Assembly (NCBI RefSeq): GCF_007995245.1
Contig: NZ_VCBA01000002.1
Span: 310,001 to 374,000 of the forward strand
From: Tateyamaria sp. syn59
GTDB lineage: Bacteria > Pseudomonadota > Alphaproteobacteria > Rhodobacterales > Rhodobacteraceae
Direction of reading: 5' to 3'
DNA length: 64,000 bases
A program made the translations under genes and the position numbers. Of the stretch, positions 1-9,339 are shown one piece after another. How positions within the stretch are numbered: the first letter of the stretch is position 1; the number at the start of each line of letters is the position of its first letter. A model generated the notes under the pieces. The model made no database searches and was not told where the DNA came from. It was given only the letters and a program-made list of their open reading frames with translations.

Positions 1-1175
1 GTCCCGATCATCATGGCCCAGAAGGTATACGGGATCTTCTTCCGCAATCCGCCATAGTTGGTCATGTCCTGCTCATGGTGCATAGCGTGGATGACCGAGC
101 CTGCGCCCAAGAACAGCATCGCCTTGAAGAAAGCGTGCGTGAACAGGTGGAACATTGCTACGGAGTACACCCCAACACCCGCAGCGACGAACATATAGCC
201 AAGCTGCGAACAGGTAGAATACGCGATCACACGCTTGATGTCGGTCTGTACCAGCCCCACGGTTGCGGCAAAGAAGGCGGTAATCGCGCCCAGCCCGGTG
301 ACAAAGGCCATAGCCTCGGGTGCAAACTCCATCACCGGCGACATGCGGCAGACGAGAAACACACCTGCCGTCACCATGGTCGCCGCGTGGATCAGCGCGG
401 ACACCGGCGTCGGCCCCTCCATAGCGTCCGGCAGCCAAGTGTGCAGGATCAGCTGTGCCGACTTGCCCATGGCGCCGATGAACAGCAGGAAAGCCACGAG
501 GTTCGCCGCGTTCCACTCGCTCCAGAGGAAGGTCAGCTGCGTCTCCGCCAGCTCAGGTGCAGCGGCAAAGATGTCGTCAAAGTTGATGCTGTCGGTGAGG
601 AAGAACAGTGCAAAGATGCCCAATGCAAAGCCGAAATCACCAACCCGGTTCACCACAAACGCCTTGATAGCCGCCGCATTGGCGGATGGCTTGCGGTAGT
701 AGAACCCGATCAGCAGGTAGGATGCGACGCCCACGCCTTCCCAGCCAAAGAACATCTGCACCAGGTTGTCCGCCGTCACCAGCATCAGCATCGCGAAGGT
801 GAAGAAGGACAGGTAGGCAAAGAAACGCGGCTTGTAGCTTTCGCCTTCGCGCCATTGCGGATCATGATCCATGTAGCCGAAGGAATACAGGTGGACGAGG
901 CTCGACACTGTCGTGATCACGATCAGCATGATCGCGGTCAGCCGGTCCAGACGGATGGACCAGTCCGTGCTCAGACTGCCGCTTTCGATGAACCGCAGGA
1001 TCTGGATGGTCTCGGTCGTGCCGTCAAAGGTGATGAACACGATCCAAGACAGGATAGCCGACAGGAACAGCAAGCCCGTGGCGATCCAGCAGGCCGCGAC
1101 CTCACCAAAGATACGCCAGCCAAAGCCGCAGAGGATGGCGCCAACCAGAGGGGCAAAGAGGATGATGGTTTCCAC
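1..1175 (-). CDS. nuoL: NADH-quinone oxidoreductase subunit L (partial)
   Basis: This is the N-terminal part of the antiporter-like proton-pumping subunit at the distal end of the complex I membrane arm. About 391 codons are visible and the C-terminal part lies beyond the left edge. I read a GTG start at 1175-1173 behind a GGGGAG ribosome site; the first residues are [14 protein letters not shown]. Conserved pieces include [11 protein letters not shown] and [19 protein letters not shown], which are typical of NuoL/ND5. It follows a small exported-protein gene by two bases, at the distal end of the visible operon. Multiple hydrophobic segments are evident. The identification is secure, but completeness cannot be judged. 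Confidence 0.95.
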   Translation of the reverse strand, partial: METIILFAPLVGAILCGFGWRIFGEVAACWIATGLLFLSAILSWIVFITFDGTTETIQILRFIESGSLSTDWSIRLDRLTAIMLIVITTVSSLVHLYSFGYMDHDPQWREGESYKPRFFAYLSFFTFAMLMLVTADNLVQMFFGWEGVGVASYLLIGFYYRKPSANAAAIKAFVVNRVGDFGFALGIFALFFLTDSINFDDIFAAAPELAETQLTFLWSEWNAANLVAFLLFIGAMGKSAQLILHTWLPDAMEGPTPVSALIHAATMVTAGVFLVCRMSPVMEFAPEAMAFVTGLGAITAFFAATVGLVQTDIKRVIAYSTCSQLGYMFVAAGVGVYSVAMFHLFTHAFFKAMLFLGAGSVIHAMHHEQDMTNYGGLRKKIPYTFWAMMIG

Positions 1176-1177
1176 GT

Positions 1178-1579
1178 CTAGTTCTCCCCGCACACACATT
1201 CATCCCGCCGAAGCGGAACAATATCTGCCGTAAATTCTTGGTTCCGCAAACGGGCAACCACATCGTCAAAAGTAAAAAAGGTGCTGCTCGCCGACATGCG
1301 TTCAATCTCGCCGAGGGCATGACCGATGTGATGGCTCAGAGATGGTTCGCCGAGCTGTTCTACCGCAATCATCTCGCGCCCGGAACAATTTGCCAAAAGT
1401 AAACGCTGTTCGTCAGCCAAAAGAAACACCGACAGATGGGCATTAAGATCATGGACAAGTGAATAGCTTGTTTCCCCAGCCGCGCATTCGATGGGGATTG
1501 AGGCTTCGCTTGCACTAGACGCCATAGCTAAGGCACAGGAAATCGCGGCGACCGATTTGCCGTGAGACAAAAACCCCAT
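1178..1579 (-). CDS. small exported protein, third of a paralogous trio in the nuo operon
   Basis: This predicted 133-aa protein sits between nuoK and nuoL. It begins with a signal-peptide-like stretch ([16 protein letters not shown]). The ATG at 1579 was preferred over an adjacent GTG at 1582 because AAGGG lies about ten bases upstream of it. The C-terminal third carries FFTFDD followed by ECVC, which matches the FDxxAA and E-x-CAC patterns of the two exported proteins flanking nuoK and nuoJ; an LLLANC segment matches their TLV-x-x-C segment. No known function is recognised. Placement suggests a periplasmic factor tied to the complex I membrane arm, which is inference. Confidence 0.75.
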   Translation of the reverse strand: MGFLSHGKSVAAISCALAMASSASEASIPIECAAGETSYSLVHDLNAHLSVFLLADEQRLLLANCSGREMIAVEQLGEPSLSHHIGHALGEIERMSASSTFFTFDDVVARLRNQEFTADIVPLRRDECVCGEN

Positions 1580-1584
1580 CACGA

Positions 1585-1890
1585 TCAGCCCTTCATCACG
1601 TTGACGTCTTCGACGGCGATAGTACCGCGGTTGCGGAAGAAACAGACCAGGATGGCCAGACCGATGGCCGCCTCTGCCGCTGCAACGGTCAGCACAAACA
1701 GGGTGAACACCTGCCCGACGAGGTCGTCCAAGAAACTGGAGAACGCCACGAGGTTGATGTTCACCGCCAAGAGCATCAGTTCGATGCTCATAAGCAGGAT
1801 GATCACGTTCTTGCGGTTCAGGAAAAGCCCGAAGATGCCGATGACGAACAGCGTCGCCGCGACGGTGAGGTAGTGTTCAAGTCCGATCAT
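1585..1890 (-). CDS. nuoK: NADH-quinone oxidoreductase subunit K
   Basis: This is the 101-aa NuoK (ND4L homologue), a three-helix membrane subunit of complex I that forms part of the proton path. Length and sequence are standard: [15 protein letters not shown] at the start, then the conserved helix with the membrane-buried glutamates ([15 protein letters not shown]) and [13 protein letters not shown]. Its ATG overlaps the stop of the upstream exported-protein gene by one base (TGATG), which implies coupled translation. Its neighbours on both sides are small exported proteins rather than nuoJ and nuoL directly, which is unusual compared with the enterobacterial gene order. Confidence 0.97.
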   Translation of the reverse strand: MIGLEHYLTVAATLFVIGIFGLFLNRKNVIILLMSIELMLLAVNINLVAFSSFLDDLVGQVFTLFVLTVAAAEAAIGLAILVCFFRNRGTIAVEDVNVMKG

Positions 1891-2372
1891 CAGTAGTCAA
1901 CCTGTCCGAATTTCGTCTTTGTACCCCGCATGTCCGGGTACCATTTGTTACACGCGCAGCTTTCATGCGTGACTTTCGATCTAGCCACGCTGGCACCAAG
2001 CGATTTGAAACTGGCAGCAAGATCGTCGAATGCTTCCACCGCATCAGAACGAAGTGCGTCGTCCAAAACCGCTTCCGCCTCATTGGTTACGTCGAACAAG
2101 GTAATGGACCCTCCGTCAGAAGGATCTTCTTTACCCGTTGCAACGCGTACGTTGATCGCCGCCGCCGATTGGCAACTCTCGACGACCAGCGTGCTGCTAT
2201 AAGGATGTATTGCATGCTGGCCAGTGCGATACTTTACAATGCCAGCGCCAAGGTCTTTGTGAGCAACCTCTACTGCATCTTCCGAAGTGAACCGATAGCA
2301 GGCTGCACCGGCCTCGTACGGCACCAGAAGAACGCAGATACACAAGGTGATAGCGGGAAAGGACCGGGTCAT
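1890..2372 (-). CDS. small exported protein, second of a paralogous trio in the nuo operon
   Basis: This predicted 160-aa protein starts at an ATG (2372) preceded by AGGAGAA and overlaps the upstream gene by four bases (ATGA). The N-terminus ([18 protein letters not shown] then AGAAC) is a signal peptide. It aligns along most of its length with the protein at 2369-2884: the shared pattern is DLG-x-G, TLV-x-x-C, AA, FD-x-T, A-x-x-x-FD-x-x-AA, E-x-CAC, YP-x-x-RG-x-K. A conserved CAC pair and an earlier cysteine suggest a disulphide or metal site in the periplasm. I recognise no characterised family. It lies between nuoJ and nuoK, pointing to an accessory role for complex I, which is inference. 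Confidence 0.8.
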   Translation of the reverse strand: MTRSFPAITLCICVLLVPYEAGAACYRFTSEDAVEVAHKDLGAGIVKYRTGQHAIHPYSSTLVVESCQSAAAINVRVATGKEDPSDGGSITLFDVTNEAEAVLDDALRSDAVEAFDDLAASFKSLGASVARSKVTHESCACNKWYPDMRGTKTKFGQVDY

Positions 2373-2884
2373 TGCAATTTCTCCTGCCGAAGAAACACCG
2401 ACTTCTCCCCTCGAGCCTCGGGGTAGAGTGCGGCGCAGGCACAAGGCTCTGCCTCCAGCGTGATGATGTCGATGTCCCGCGCGATGCCATCCAGATCGGC
2501 GGCCATGCGGTCGAACGTGGCAAAGGCCCGCGCGCCGCTTTCGTGTCGATTGATCACTTGAAGTGCCGCGTCGGTCCGGTCAAAGGGCAAGCGATTGCCC
2601 ATGTTCTCTTCCTGCGTCCGGAAGGTCAGTGCAGCGCCAGGCATACAGTCCACCAGAGTGAACGACGTCGCCGTCCCCTCCTGGCTCCACCAGTCGCGCC
2701 ACATGACGCGGCCTTCGCCCAAATCGACATGATCCGCCTCGCCACCATGCGAGATATGCGTAGTCCGGTCACACTCCATCAGAGTCACAGCCGACGCCGG
2801 CCCAACCAGAGCCACGGCTGTCACTGCAGCGCAGACGGAATTTTTCAAAAATTCCGATCCGTTTTCTTTGAAAGAAAACGGCAT
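2369..2884 (-). CDS. small exported protein, first of a paralogous trio in the nuo operon
   Basis: This predicted 171-aa protein directly follows nuoJ; its ATG overlaps the nuoJ stop (TGATG). The signal-peptide core is VCAAVTAVALVGPASA. The first 16 codons are unusual because they run through two perfect hairpins (2859-2881 and 2836-2856) that belong to the dispersed hairpin family described separately. A TTG at 2848 could be an alternative start. The mature part shares DLG-x-G, TLVDC, FD-x-T, FATFD-x-x-AA and EPCAC with the next gene downstream. Function is unknown; an exported factor linked to complex I is the best contextual guess. Confidence 0.75.
   Translation of the reverse strand: MPFSFKENGSEFLKNSVCAAVTAVALVGPASAVTLMECDRTTHISHGGEADHVDLGEGRVMWRDWWSQEGTATSFTLVDCMPGAALTFRTQEENMGNRLPFDRTDAALQVINRHESGARAFATFDRMAADLDGIARDIDIITLEAEPCACAALYPEARGEKSVFLRQEKLQ
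2836..2881 (-). repeat. two tandem perfect hairpins at the nuoJ stop codon
   Basis: Two inverted repeats stand two bases apart. The first read on the minus strand is 2881-2859 (11-base arms CCGTTTTCTTT/AAAGAAAACGG around one base). The second is 2856-2836 (10-base arms CGGAATTTTT/AAAAATTCCG around one base). They begin two bases after the nuoJ stop and lie inside the start of the following reading frame. Layout and first-hairpin sequence resemble the elements at 36109-36207 and 43832-43927. Confidence 0.85.
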
Positions 2885-3486
2885 CAGAGCCCTTGCCCCG
2901 GTTTGACGTCCTTCAACTCCATCGCCGTGGCCGGGTCGCGCATCATCTGGGCCACCACATCCTGACGCTTCACATCCGAGCGGTGGCGCAGGGTCAGCAC
3001 AATGGCACCCACCATCGCGACCAGCAGGATCAAACCCGACAGCTGGAACAGCAGGAAGTATTGGTCATAGAGGATCATGCCCAACGCTTCTGTATTATGC
3101 CGATCCACCGGCATCACCTGCGCGCGCAGCCCTTCGGCCGCGGCATTGGATTCCCAGGCGCCAAAGGCCATCACGAACTGCATCAGGATCACGACGCCGA
3201 TCAGCAGCGCCAGCGGCATGTATTTCGCCATCTCCGCCTTCAGCTCGGCGAAATCCACGTCCAGCATCATCACCACAAAGAGGAACAGCACCGCGACCGC
3301 CCCCACATAGACGATGATCAGCAGCATCGCCACGAACTCGGCGCCAAGCAGTACGAACAGGCCCGCTGCACTCAGGAAGGCCAGGATCAGCCACAGGACC
3401 GAATGGACCGGATTGCGGCTGATCACGGTGAAGAGGCCCCCGGCGATCACGCTGACCGCGAACAGGTAGAAGGCAAATACAGTCAT
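2884..3486 (-). CDS. nuoJ: NADH-quinone oxidoreductase subunit J
   Basis: This is the 200-aa NuoJ (ND6 homologue), a membrane subunit of complex I with five predicted helices. It begins [18 protein letters not shown] and carries the conserved [10 protein letters not shown] and [21 protein letters not shown] segments that contain the pi-bulge helix region of ND6. The cytoplasmic tail is polar ([12 protein letters not shown]). The start overlaps the preceding carboxymuconolactone-decarboxylase-like gene by four bases (ATGA). The stop overlaps the ATG of an exported protein. Length is normal for alphaproteobacteria. Confidence 0.96.
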   Translation of the reverse strand: MTVFAFYLFAVSVIAGGLFTVISRNPVHSVLWLILAFLSAAGLFVLLGAEFVAMLLIIVYVGAVAVLFLFVVMMLDVDFAELKAEMAKYMPLALLIGVVILMQFVMAFGAWESNAAAEGLRAQVMPVDRHNTEALGMILYDQYFLLFQLSGLILLVAMVGAIVLTLRHRSDVKRQDVVAQMMRDPATAMELKDVKPGQGL

Positions 3487-3902
3487 GTTTCGTCCTCGTC
3501 GTCACCCATGACCTCCTGCGCCAATCCCATGGCGCGGGTCATGGCGGGCACCCCGGCGAACATCGCCATCATGCCCAAAGTCTCGGAAATCTGCTGGTCC
3601 GTCGCGCCTGCCTCGCGCGCATGGCGCACGGTCTGGCGAATGGCCGTGTCGGCCTGTGCGCCCTGCATGGTCAGCCCCGCAAGGGTGATCAGCAGACGTG
3701 TCTTGGCATCCAGCCCGTTCTCATTGAACGTGTTGCCAAACCACGTCTCCATCAGATCCTTGGGCATGGTTGGCCATAGCGCTTCGAACATCTTGGGATC
3801 AAACCCCTTCGACGGATCGAACGCCGCCATATGCGGAAACGCCTTCGTCATTTCGTGCATCTGGGCGATCATCGCGGCAAAGGGGTTCTTGTCGTCACTC
3901 AT
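3483..3902 (-). CDS. carboxymuconolactone decarboxylase-like protein (second of a pair)
   Basis: This predicted 139-aa protein starts at the ATG at 3902, eight bases inside the end of its upstream paralogue. Residues after about 55 match the CMD/AhpD-like fold: a helix with [14 protein letters not shown], then [16 protein letters not shown] and a segment [17 protein letters not shown]. The CxxC redox pair of AhpD-type members is absent, so peroxidase-type chemistry is unlikely. The N-terminal 50 residues are acidic and amphipathic ([18 protein letters not shown]). It lies between nuoI and nuoJ with a second homologue. Substrate and role are unknown. Confidence 0.82.
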   Translation of the reverse strand: MSDDKNPFAAMIAQMHEMTKAFPHMAAFDPSKGFDPKMFEALWPTMPKDLMETWFGNTFNENGLDAKTRLLITLAGLTMQGAQADTAIRQTVRHAREAGATDQQISETLGMMAMFAGVPAMTRAMGLAQEVMGDDEDET

Positions 3903-4278
3903 CTTCGGCCTCAAACACCTCGATGGCCGCATTCATCGCGTTGATCATGGCCGGAAAGCCGCCATAGAGGGTCATCTGGTAGATGATCTCGCAGACTTCC
4001 TCGCGGCTGGCCCCCACAGCGCGGGCGCTCGCAATGTTGACCTTGACCTGCGGACGCGTCTGCCCGCCCATCGCGGCCAAGGCAGCAATCGTCGCCAACA
4101 GCCGCGTCTTCTCGTCCACGACACCGCGCGTGTAGAACGTGCCATAAGGCACTTCCACGACCATGCGCGACAAGCCCGGCACCAGCGCGTCATAGCGGGC
4201 TGCCAGAGCATCTTCCATGCCCGGGTTCACCTGCTCCGACAGCGCCTTGCCGCGCTCATATGCGGAATCCGCACTCAT
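3895..4278 (-). CDS. carboxymuconolactone decarboxylase-like protein (first of a pair)
   Basis: This predicted 127-aa protein begins at 4278, overlapping the nuoI stop by four bases. The order of segments follows small CMD-family proteins such as PcaC: an N-terminal helix ([15 protein letters not shown]), then [33 protein letters not shown] and [18 protein letters not shown]. There is one cysteine and no CxxC. PcaC-type catalysis in protocatechuate breakdown is not supported by context, since no pca genes are near. Position inside the nuo operon suggests recruitment to a respiratory-chain role, which is inference. Confidence 0.83.
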   Translation of the reverse strand: MSADSAYERGKALSEQVNPGMEDALAARYDALVPGLSRMVVEVPYGTFYTRGVVDEKTRLLATIAALAAMGGQTRPQVKVNIASARAVGASREEVCEIIYQMTLYGGFPAMINAMNAAIEVFEAEDE

Positions 4279-4769
4279 CTGTAGGGAGCGTCCAGTTCCA
4301 GGTTGCGCGCGATCTCGGCTTCCCACCGCTCGCCGTTCTCCAGCAGCTTTTCCTTGTCGTAGAACAGCTCTTCACGCGTCTCGGTCGCGAATTCGAAATT
4401 CGGCCCCTCGACAATGGCATCCACCGGGCAGGCTTCCTGACAGAACCCGCAATAGATGCACTTGGTCATGTCGATGTCATAGCGGGTGGTGCGGCGGCTG
4501 CCATCCTCGCGCGGTTCGGCGTCGATGGTGATGGCCTGCGCGGGACAAATTGCCTCGCAGAGCTTGCACGCAATGCAACGCTCTTCCCCGTTGGGATAGC
4601 GGCGCAGGGCGTGTTCGCCCCGGAAACGCGGGGACAAAGGCCCCTTTTCATGCGGATAGTTCACCGTTGCTTTGGGGGCAAAGAAGTACTTGAGCCCCAG
4701 CTTCATGCCGACCCAGAAATCCTGAAGCAGGAAGTATTTGGCGGCGCGGCCGTAGTCGATCTGCGTCAT
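4275..4769 (-). CDS. nuoI: NADH-quinone oxidoreductase subunit I
   Basis: This is the 164-aa NuoI (TYKY/NDUFS8 homologue), which carries iron-sulphur clusters N6a and N6b of the hydrophilic arm near the quinone site. Both 4Fe-4S motifs are intact: [12 protein letters not shown] (about residue 65) and [12 protein letters not shown] (about residue 104). The N-terminal amphipathic part ([18 protein letters not shown]) and the [17 protein letters not shown] segment are typical. It starts two bases downstream of a 64-aa open frame and overlaps the next gene by four bases. Identification is secure. Confidence 0.97.
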   Translation of the reverse strand: MTQIDYGRAAKYFLLQDFWVGMKLGLKYFFAPKATVNYPHEKGPLSPRFRGEHALRRYPNGEERCIACKLCEAICPAQAITIDAEPREDGSRRTTRYDIDMTKCIYCGFCQEACPVDAIVEGPNFEFATETREELFYDKEKLLENGERWEAEIARNLELDAPYR

Positions 4770-4771
4770 TG

Positions 4772-4966
4772 CTAGTCTCCCTGTGTTGCGTCGTTAAGGT
4801 GCATATACGCCCAGGCCTTGAGGGCCGAGACAACCTCGCCCTGATCAGCCTGTTCGAAGGTCTTTTCACTGTCCAAGGTGCCGATGGAAAACTCGGACGA
4901 CAGGTAGGACACCAGATCGTCCAGATGCCGCTCGGGCGCTTCGTTGATGGCGATGGCCAGTCCCAT
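4772..4966 (-). CDS. 64-aa hypothetical protein between nuoH and nuoI
   Basis: This short open frame starts at an ATG at 4966, one base after the nuoH stop, with a GGGGGG stretch about five bases upstream. A longer start at 4993 would lie inside nuoH and is less likely. The product begins [19 protein letters not shown] and is acidic and soluble, with no signal peptide, membrane segment or cysteine pair. Its stop is two bases from the nuoI start, so it is a genuine spacer-filling frame in the operon. I recognise no family, and the evidence for expression is contextual only. Confidence 0.6.
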   Translation of the reverse strand: MGLAIAINEAPERHLDDLVSYLSSEFSIGTLDSEKTFEQADQGEVVSALKAWAYMHLNDATQGD

Positions 4967-4967
4967 A

Positions 4968-6005
4968 TCAGCCCCCCACGGCCCAGCGGGCATAGATGCC
5001 CCAGAACCAGTCGAACTTGGCGGCGAACGCCACGAACACGACCCAGACCAGGCTGAATGGCAGGAACACTTTCCAGCCCAGGCGCATCAGCTGGTCATAG
5101 CGGTAGCGGGGCGTGATCGCCTTCACCATGGCGAAGAGGAAGAAGAAGAACGCCATCTTCGCCACCATCCACAGCACGCCATCAGGCAGGCCCGGAATGG
5201 GCGACAGCCAGCCACCAAAGAACAGCAGGCTCATCAGCGCGCACATCAGGAAGATGGCGATGTATTCACCGGCCATGAACAGCAGGAACGGGGTCGAGGA
5301 GTATTCGACCTGATAGCCCGCGACGAGTTCGGATTCCGCTTCAGGCAAGTCAAACGGTGGCCGGTTCGTCTCGGCCAAGGCGCTGATAAAGAACAGGAAC
5401 ACCATCGGCAGGTGCGGCAGCCAGTACCAGCCAAAGAAGCCGTAACCGGTGTCCTGCGCGTTCACGATAGCCCCGAAATTCAGCGACCCGGTGGACAGGA
5501 TCACACCGATGATGATCAGGCCGATGCTGACCTCATAGGAGATCATCTGCGCCGCCGACCGCAACGAACCCAAGAACGGGTATTTCGAGTTCGACGCCCA
5601 GCCGCCGATGATGACGCCATACACCTCAAGCGATGAGATGGCGAAGACATAGAGTATCGCGACGTTGATGTCCGACAGCACCCAGCCGTCGTTGAACGGG
5701 ATCACCGCCCAAGCCACCATCGCCAGCACGAAGCTGGTCATAGGGGCGAGCATGAACAGGGTCTTGTCCGCACCCGCAGGCACGACAACCTCTTTCACGA
5801 CGTATTTCAGCGCATCCGCAACGGTCTGAAGCAGGCCATAGGCACCGACCACGTTGGGACCACGGCGCAACTGCACAGCGGCCCAGATCTTGCGGTCGCC
5901 GTAGACCAGGAACAGGAGCGAGATCATGACAAACGCCACGACGGCCAGCACCTGGGCCAGAACTAGGACGGCGATGCCGCCAGGAGTGGTAAAGAAATCA
6001 GCCAT
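4968..6005 (-). CDS. nuoH: NADH-quinone oxidoreductase subunit H
   Basis: This is the 345-aa NuoH (ND1 homologue), the membrane subunit at the junction with the hydrophilic arm that forms much of the quinone chamber. Conserved stretches include [20 protein letters not shown], the quinone-loop acidic cluster [20 protein letters not shown], and the terminal [20 protein letters not shown]. About eight hydrophobic helices are visible. The ATG at 6005 follows a lipoprotein gene by six bases. Length is normal for the family and no key residue seems missing. Confidence 0.97.
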   Translation of the reverse strand: MADFFTTPGGIAVLVLAQVLAVVAFVMISLLFLVYGDRKIWAAVQLRRGPNVVGAYGLLQTVADALKYVVKEVVVPAGADKTLFMLAPMTSFVLAMVAWAVIPFNDGWVLSDINVAILYVFAISSLEVYGVIIGGWASNSKYPFLGSLRSAAQMISYEVSIGLIIIGVILSTGSLNFGAIVNAQDTGYGFFGWYWLPHLPMVFLFFISALAETNRPPFDLPEAESELVAGYQVEYSSTPFLLFMAGEYIAIFLMCALMSLLFFGGWLSPIPGLPDGVLWMVAKMAFFFFLFAMVKAITPRYRYDQLMRLGWKVFLPFSLVWVVFVAFAAKFDWFWGIYARWAVGG

Positions 6006-6011
6006 CAGTCC

Positions 6012-6392
6012 TCACACCGTCGGTATTCCCCTCTCCGCGCAAGCGGCGGCCACGACTTCGGCGTCGATGGTCCGGATTCCACGCGGGAGGGCTGGCGAAA
6101 TGGTGTAAACAGCATCTGCTTTCCACACGCCAGCCTCTTCGTATACATTTGTGCGCAAATGACGCGCAAAGCCCCAGCCCCGGATCAGCGTGTATCCGGC
6201 GGCTGCACATTCGGCATAATCCTCGACGTCGCGCGTCGTGATCGCGTTGGTCATTTCAACGTCAAACTGCACCAGATCCTCGGCCAGCAGTTGCGTTTCG
6301 ATCCCGCGATAGTCGGGGATGAACTGCTCGGCCGTTGGCACGGAATCACAGGCCGCGAGCGGCAAGGCCGTTATGATCCAAGCAGGCTTCAC
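6012..6392 (-). CDS. small lipoprotein between nuoG and nuoH
   Basis: This predicted 126-aa protein begins [15 protein letters not shown], a short signal peptide ending in a lipobox (LAAC), so it is probably lipid-anchored to the periplasmic side of a membrane. The mature part contains [20 protein letters not shown] and GYTLIRGWG and has two further cysteines. A lipoprotein at 8932-9309 in the same operon has a comparable size and a loosely similar F[DE]V...AI/AEC...G arrangement, so the two may be distant relatives. The start overlaps the nuoG stop (ATGA). Function is unknown. Confidence 0.75.
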   Translation of the reverse strand: MKPAWIITALPLAACDSVPTAEQFIPDYRGIETQLLAEDLVQFDVEMTNAITTRDVEDYAECAAAGYTLIRGWGFARHLRTNVYEEAGVWKADAVYTISPALPRGIRTIDAEVVAAACAERGIPTV

Positions 6393-8407
6393 TCTGCTGC
6401 CAGCGCCTGCGATTTGCGTGCCTTTGCATTGGCGCTGAGTTCCGCCATCAACTGGCTGGCGCGGGCAATCGGGTTGGTTAGGTAGAAGTCGCGGATGGTC
6501 GAGGTCAGCATACCGCCCTCGATCTTGCTCTGTTCCAGAACTTCTCCATTGTTCTCGGCCACCACGTCCACATCGCCGAGATGCGGATGATCCTTGACCA
6601 GTTTCTGTCGCAAAGCGGCGAGGCTGTCGTAAGGCAGCGTTGCGCCCAGCTCGCCCGACAGCGCGCGCAGGATCGCCCAGTTTTCCTTGGCCTCACCGGG
6701 CGCAAAGCTCGCGCGTTGGGCCAGTTGCGGGCGCCCTTCGGTATTCACGAACAACCCGCCTTCTTCGGTATAGGCAGCCCCCGGCAGGATCACATCAGCC
6801 CGGTGCGCACCACGGTCGCCGTGACTGCCCTGATAGATGACGAATGCGCCGTCACCGATCTCGACCTCGTCCGCACCAAGATTGTAGATCACATCCGCCT
6901 TTTCGACGGCTGCCATGCCATCCGGGTTTGTTGCACCCACATCCATTGCACCCACGCGGCCCGCCGCTGTGTGCAGGATCATCAGGCCGGATTTCGTGCT
7001 GACCGCCAGCGCCTGCGCGCCCGCCAGAATGGCGGCCCCATCGCCACGGGTCAATGCGCCCATGCCAACGATGATGATCGACGGTTTCTCCTGCACGGCA
7101 GAGTGATCGCGCTTGAGCAGATCATTGATGATCGTCGCGTCGGTGCCGATATGCGCCGCTTCGTAGGTCAAGTCCGGCATCTCGCCGATCACACCCACAT
7201 TCGCTCCTTGGCTCCATGCCTTACGAATGCGCGCATTCAGCACCGGGGCTTCCAGCCGTGGGTTGGTTCCGATCAGCATGATGGCTTCGGCGGTGTCGAT
7301 GTCCTCGATGGCGGCGGTGCCGACATAGGCCGCCCGATTGCCCGACGGCAGCTTGGCCCCGTCAGTGCGACATTCGACGATCCCGCCCTGCCCTTCGATC
7401 AGCTCTTTCAGCGCATATGCCGCTTCAACCGGCGCAAGATCACCGACCAACCCAGCCAGCGATGACGCACCCTTGATCGCTTCAGACGCCTTGCCAAGCG
7501 CCTCGCCCCAAGACGCGGGCCGCAGCTTGCCGTTCTCACGGACATAAGGCTTATCCAGCCGCTGCCGACGCAACCCGTCCCAGACAAAGCGTGTCTTGTC
7601 CGAAATCCATTCCTCGTTGGTGCCGTCATGGTTCAACGGCAGAAACCGCATCACCTCACGACCTTTCGTATCGACGCGAATGGACGACCCAAGCGCATCC
7701 ATCACGTCCACACTCTCGGTCTTGGTCAGCTCCCAAGGCCGGGCAGTAAAAGCGTAAGGCTTCGACACCAGCGCCCCTACCGGGCACAGGTCGATGATGT
7801 TGCCCTGCAGGTTCGAATCGAGAGTCTCACCCAAGTACGAGGTGATCTCGCTGTCCTCACCACGCCCCGTCTGGCCCATCTGCGTGATACCCGCGACTTC
7901 GGTCGTGAAGCGCACGCAACGGGTGCAGGAAATGCACCGGGTCATGTGTGTCTCGACCAGCGGCCCCAGATCCAGATCGTCCACTGCACGCTTCGGCTCG
8001 CGGAAACGGCTGAAGTCGACGCCATAAGCCATCGCCTGATCCTGCAAGTCGCACTCGCCGCCCTGATCGCAGATCGGGCAATCCAGCGGGTGGTTGATCA
8101 GCAGGAACTCCATCACCCCTTCGCGGGCCTTCTTGACCATGGGCGAATTGGTTTTCACGACAGGCGGCTGTCCCTCGGGACCCGGGCGCAAATCCTTGAC
8201 CTGCATCGCGCAGGACGCCGCAGGCTTCGGCGGACCACCCACCACTTCCACAAGACACATCCGGCAGTTGCCCGCAATCGACAGACGCTCATGATAGCAG
8301 AAACGCGGGATCTCGATCCCGGCCTCTTCGCAGGCCTGGATAAGGGTCATGGCCCCGTCCACCTCAACCTCATTGCCGTCGATGATGATCTTGCGAAGGT
8401 CACTCAT
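6389..8407 (-). CDS. nuoG: NADH-quinone oxidoreductase subunit G
   Basis: This is the 672-aa NuoG (NDUFS1 homologue), the largest peripheral-arm subunit, which wires electrons through several iron-sulphur clusters. The N-terminal 2Fe-2S ligands are C37, C48, C51 and C66. A His-Cys 4Fe-4S motif ([17 protein letters not shown]) and a second 4Fe-4S motif ([10 protein letters not shown] with CPVGAL) follow. The rest is a molybdopterin-oxidoreductase-like domain without cofactor. The length is shorter than the E. coli protein but normal for alphaproteobacteria, and I see no N7 cluster motif. It lies three bases after a DUF5333-like gene. Confidence 0.97.
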   Translation of the reverse strand: MSDLRKIIIDGNEVEVDGAMTLIQACEEAGIEIPRFCYHERLSIAGNCRMCLVEVVGGPPKPAASCAMQVKDLRPGPEGQPPVVKTNSPMVKKAREGVMEFLLINHPLDCPICDQGGECDLQDQAMAYGVDFSRFREPKRAVDDLDLGPLVETHMTRCISCTRCVRFTTEVAGITQMGQTGRGEDSEITSYLGETLDSNLQGNIIDLCPVGALVSKPYAFTARPWELTKTESVDVMDALGSSIRVDTKGREVMRFLPLNHDGTNEEWISDKTRFVWDGLRRQRLDKPYVRENGKLRPASWGEALGKASEAIKGASSLAGLVGDLAPVEAAYALKELIEGQGGIVECRTDGAKLPSGNRAAYVGTAAIEDIDTAEAIMLIGTNPRLEAPVLNARIRKAWSQGANVGVIGEMPDLTYEAAHIGTDATIINDLLKRDHSAVQEKPSIIIVGMGALTRGDGAAILAGAQALAVSTKSGLMILHTAAGRVGAMDVGATNPDGMAAVEKADVIYNLGADEVEIGDGAFVIYQGSHGDRGAHRADVILPGAAYTEEGGLFVNTEGRPQLAQRASFAPGEAKENWAILRALSGELGATLPYDSLAALRQKLVKDHPHLGDVDVVAENNGEVLEQSKIEGGMLTSTIRDFYLTNPIARASQLMAELSANAKARKSQALAAE

Positions 8408-8410
8408 GCG

Positions 8411-8809
8411 TCAGTTCATCCTCAATAGGGCGCCAATCTGGCCGCCTCTTTCAATTTCCGCACGTCCCAGCGCGCAGTAGCTCGCGGGCTGGCCCGGCGT
8501 CACGCCGCCCTGCTTCAGATAAGCCTCGCCCTTGGCTTTCAGCCGCGCCTTTTCGGCATCCGACTTGCGGTAAGCGTCAATCTCTGCATCCGTATAGCCA
8601 AGCGCCCGCGCCCGCCCTTTCAGCCCGTTGACCACGGACATCGCCCGCAGCATGCGGGCCGAAATATCCGGGCAGTTCTTGCGAATCTCGTCCGCGATCC
8701 CGACAGCCAGAATGGTGCCGTCAATCTCGGGCACGTCCCGAAGATGGGGCTTCGCCGAGGCTATCCCGGCAGTCAGGCTAAGGATCAGGGCCATGGTCAT
8801 TGCGCGCAT
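8411..8809 (-). CDS. exported DUF5333-like protein
   Basis: This predicted 132-aa protein has a signal peptide (MALILSLTAGIASA) and a mature domain beginning KPHLRDVPEIDGTILAVGIA. The sequence resembles the DUF5333 group that I associate with Rhodobacterales nuo operons, recalled from memory rather than a search. The start at 8809 is supported by GGAGAG eight bases upstream. Two cysteines (NCPD and YCAL) could form a disulphide. It is directly upstream of nuoG with a three-base gap and presumably co-transcribed. Its periplasmic role is unknown. Confidence 0.78.
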   Translation of the reverse strand: MRAMTMALILSLTAGIASAKPHLRDVPEIDGTILAVGIADEIRKNCPDISARMLRAMSVVNGLKGRARALGYTDAEIDAYRKSDAEKARLKAKGEAYLKQGGVTPGQPASYCALGRAEIERGGQIGALLRMN

Positions 8810-8931
8810 CGTTTCTCTCCACCTTGTGCATCACATTGATGCCATGTGGGAAAGCAGGTTCGTGCTATGCAATATCACGGGCCGACACAACCCGTCAGAG
8901 CGCAAAATGTCGCCTTAAACGGCGCTTGTGA

Positions 8932-9309
8932 TCACGCTGGGGTGCAGGTGCCGCGCAACAGCAACCGGTCGTTGGAAATGCGAAGCGTCCCGTCCTCTGC
9001 GTCAGGCCCTTCCGCCCACTCGATATCGGACGATCCATACTCCTGGATGCAATAGCGAATGGCCTCGTAGCGGCCCGCCTCGCGCGCGCCGTCCAGCGAT
9101 GCGGACACGGGCGACACGGTGACCTCGAACTGTTCGCGTTGGCGGCGGTCGACCTTGCTGGCGTTCGCCCGGAAAAACTGACCATCAAAGGCGACGCGTT
9201 CGGACCGCCGGTCGCCGCATGCGGTCAGCACCAGCACCGAAATCAGCAAAAGCCCGGTCAACATCGCAGGGCGCATGTCAATCAATGCACGGGTCTTCGT
9301 CTTGGTCAC
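8932..9309 (-). CDS. small lipoprotein between nuoF and nuoG
   Basis: This predicted 125-aa protein uses a GTG start at 9309, chosen because GGAGGAG lies seven bases upstream. The signal sequence MLTGLLLISVLVLTAC ends in a lipobox. The mature part is charged (KVDRRQREQFEVTVSPV) and then has EAGRYEAIRYCIQEYGSSD with a late cysteine (RGTC). It is possibly distantly related to the lipoprotein at 6012-6392. About 120 bases without a convincing gene separate it from the DUF5333-like gene; they hold only a weak GC hairpin near 8912-8925. Function is unknown. Confidence 0.75.
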   Translation of the reverse strand: MTKTKTRALIDMRPAMLTGLLLISVLVLTACGDRRSERVAFDGQFFRANASKVDRRQREQFEVTVSPVSASLDGAREAGRYEAIRYCIQEYGSSDIEWAEGPDAEDGTLRISNDRLLLRGTCTPA

Positions 9310-9339
9310 AGCGGTCTCCTCCACCCCGGTCTTGAGGCC

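Noticed and set aside
6389-8407. NuoG truncation compared with E. coli
   Set aside because: Lengths near 670-690 residues are normal in alphaproteobacteria and both cluster regions are intact.
8912-8925. CGCC-N6-GGCG hairpin as an internal nuo terminator
   Set aside because: Only four paired bases and no T-run; a terminator inside the operon is not supported.
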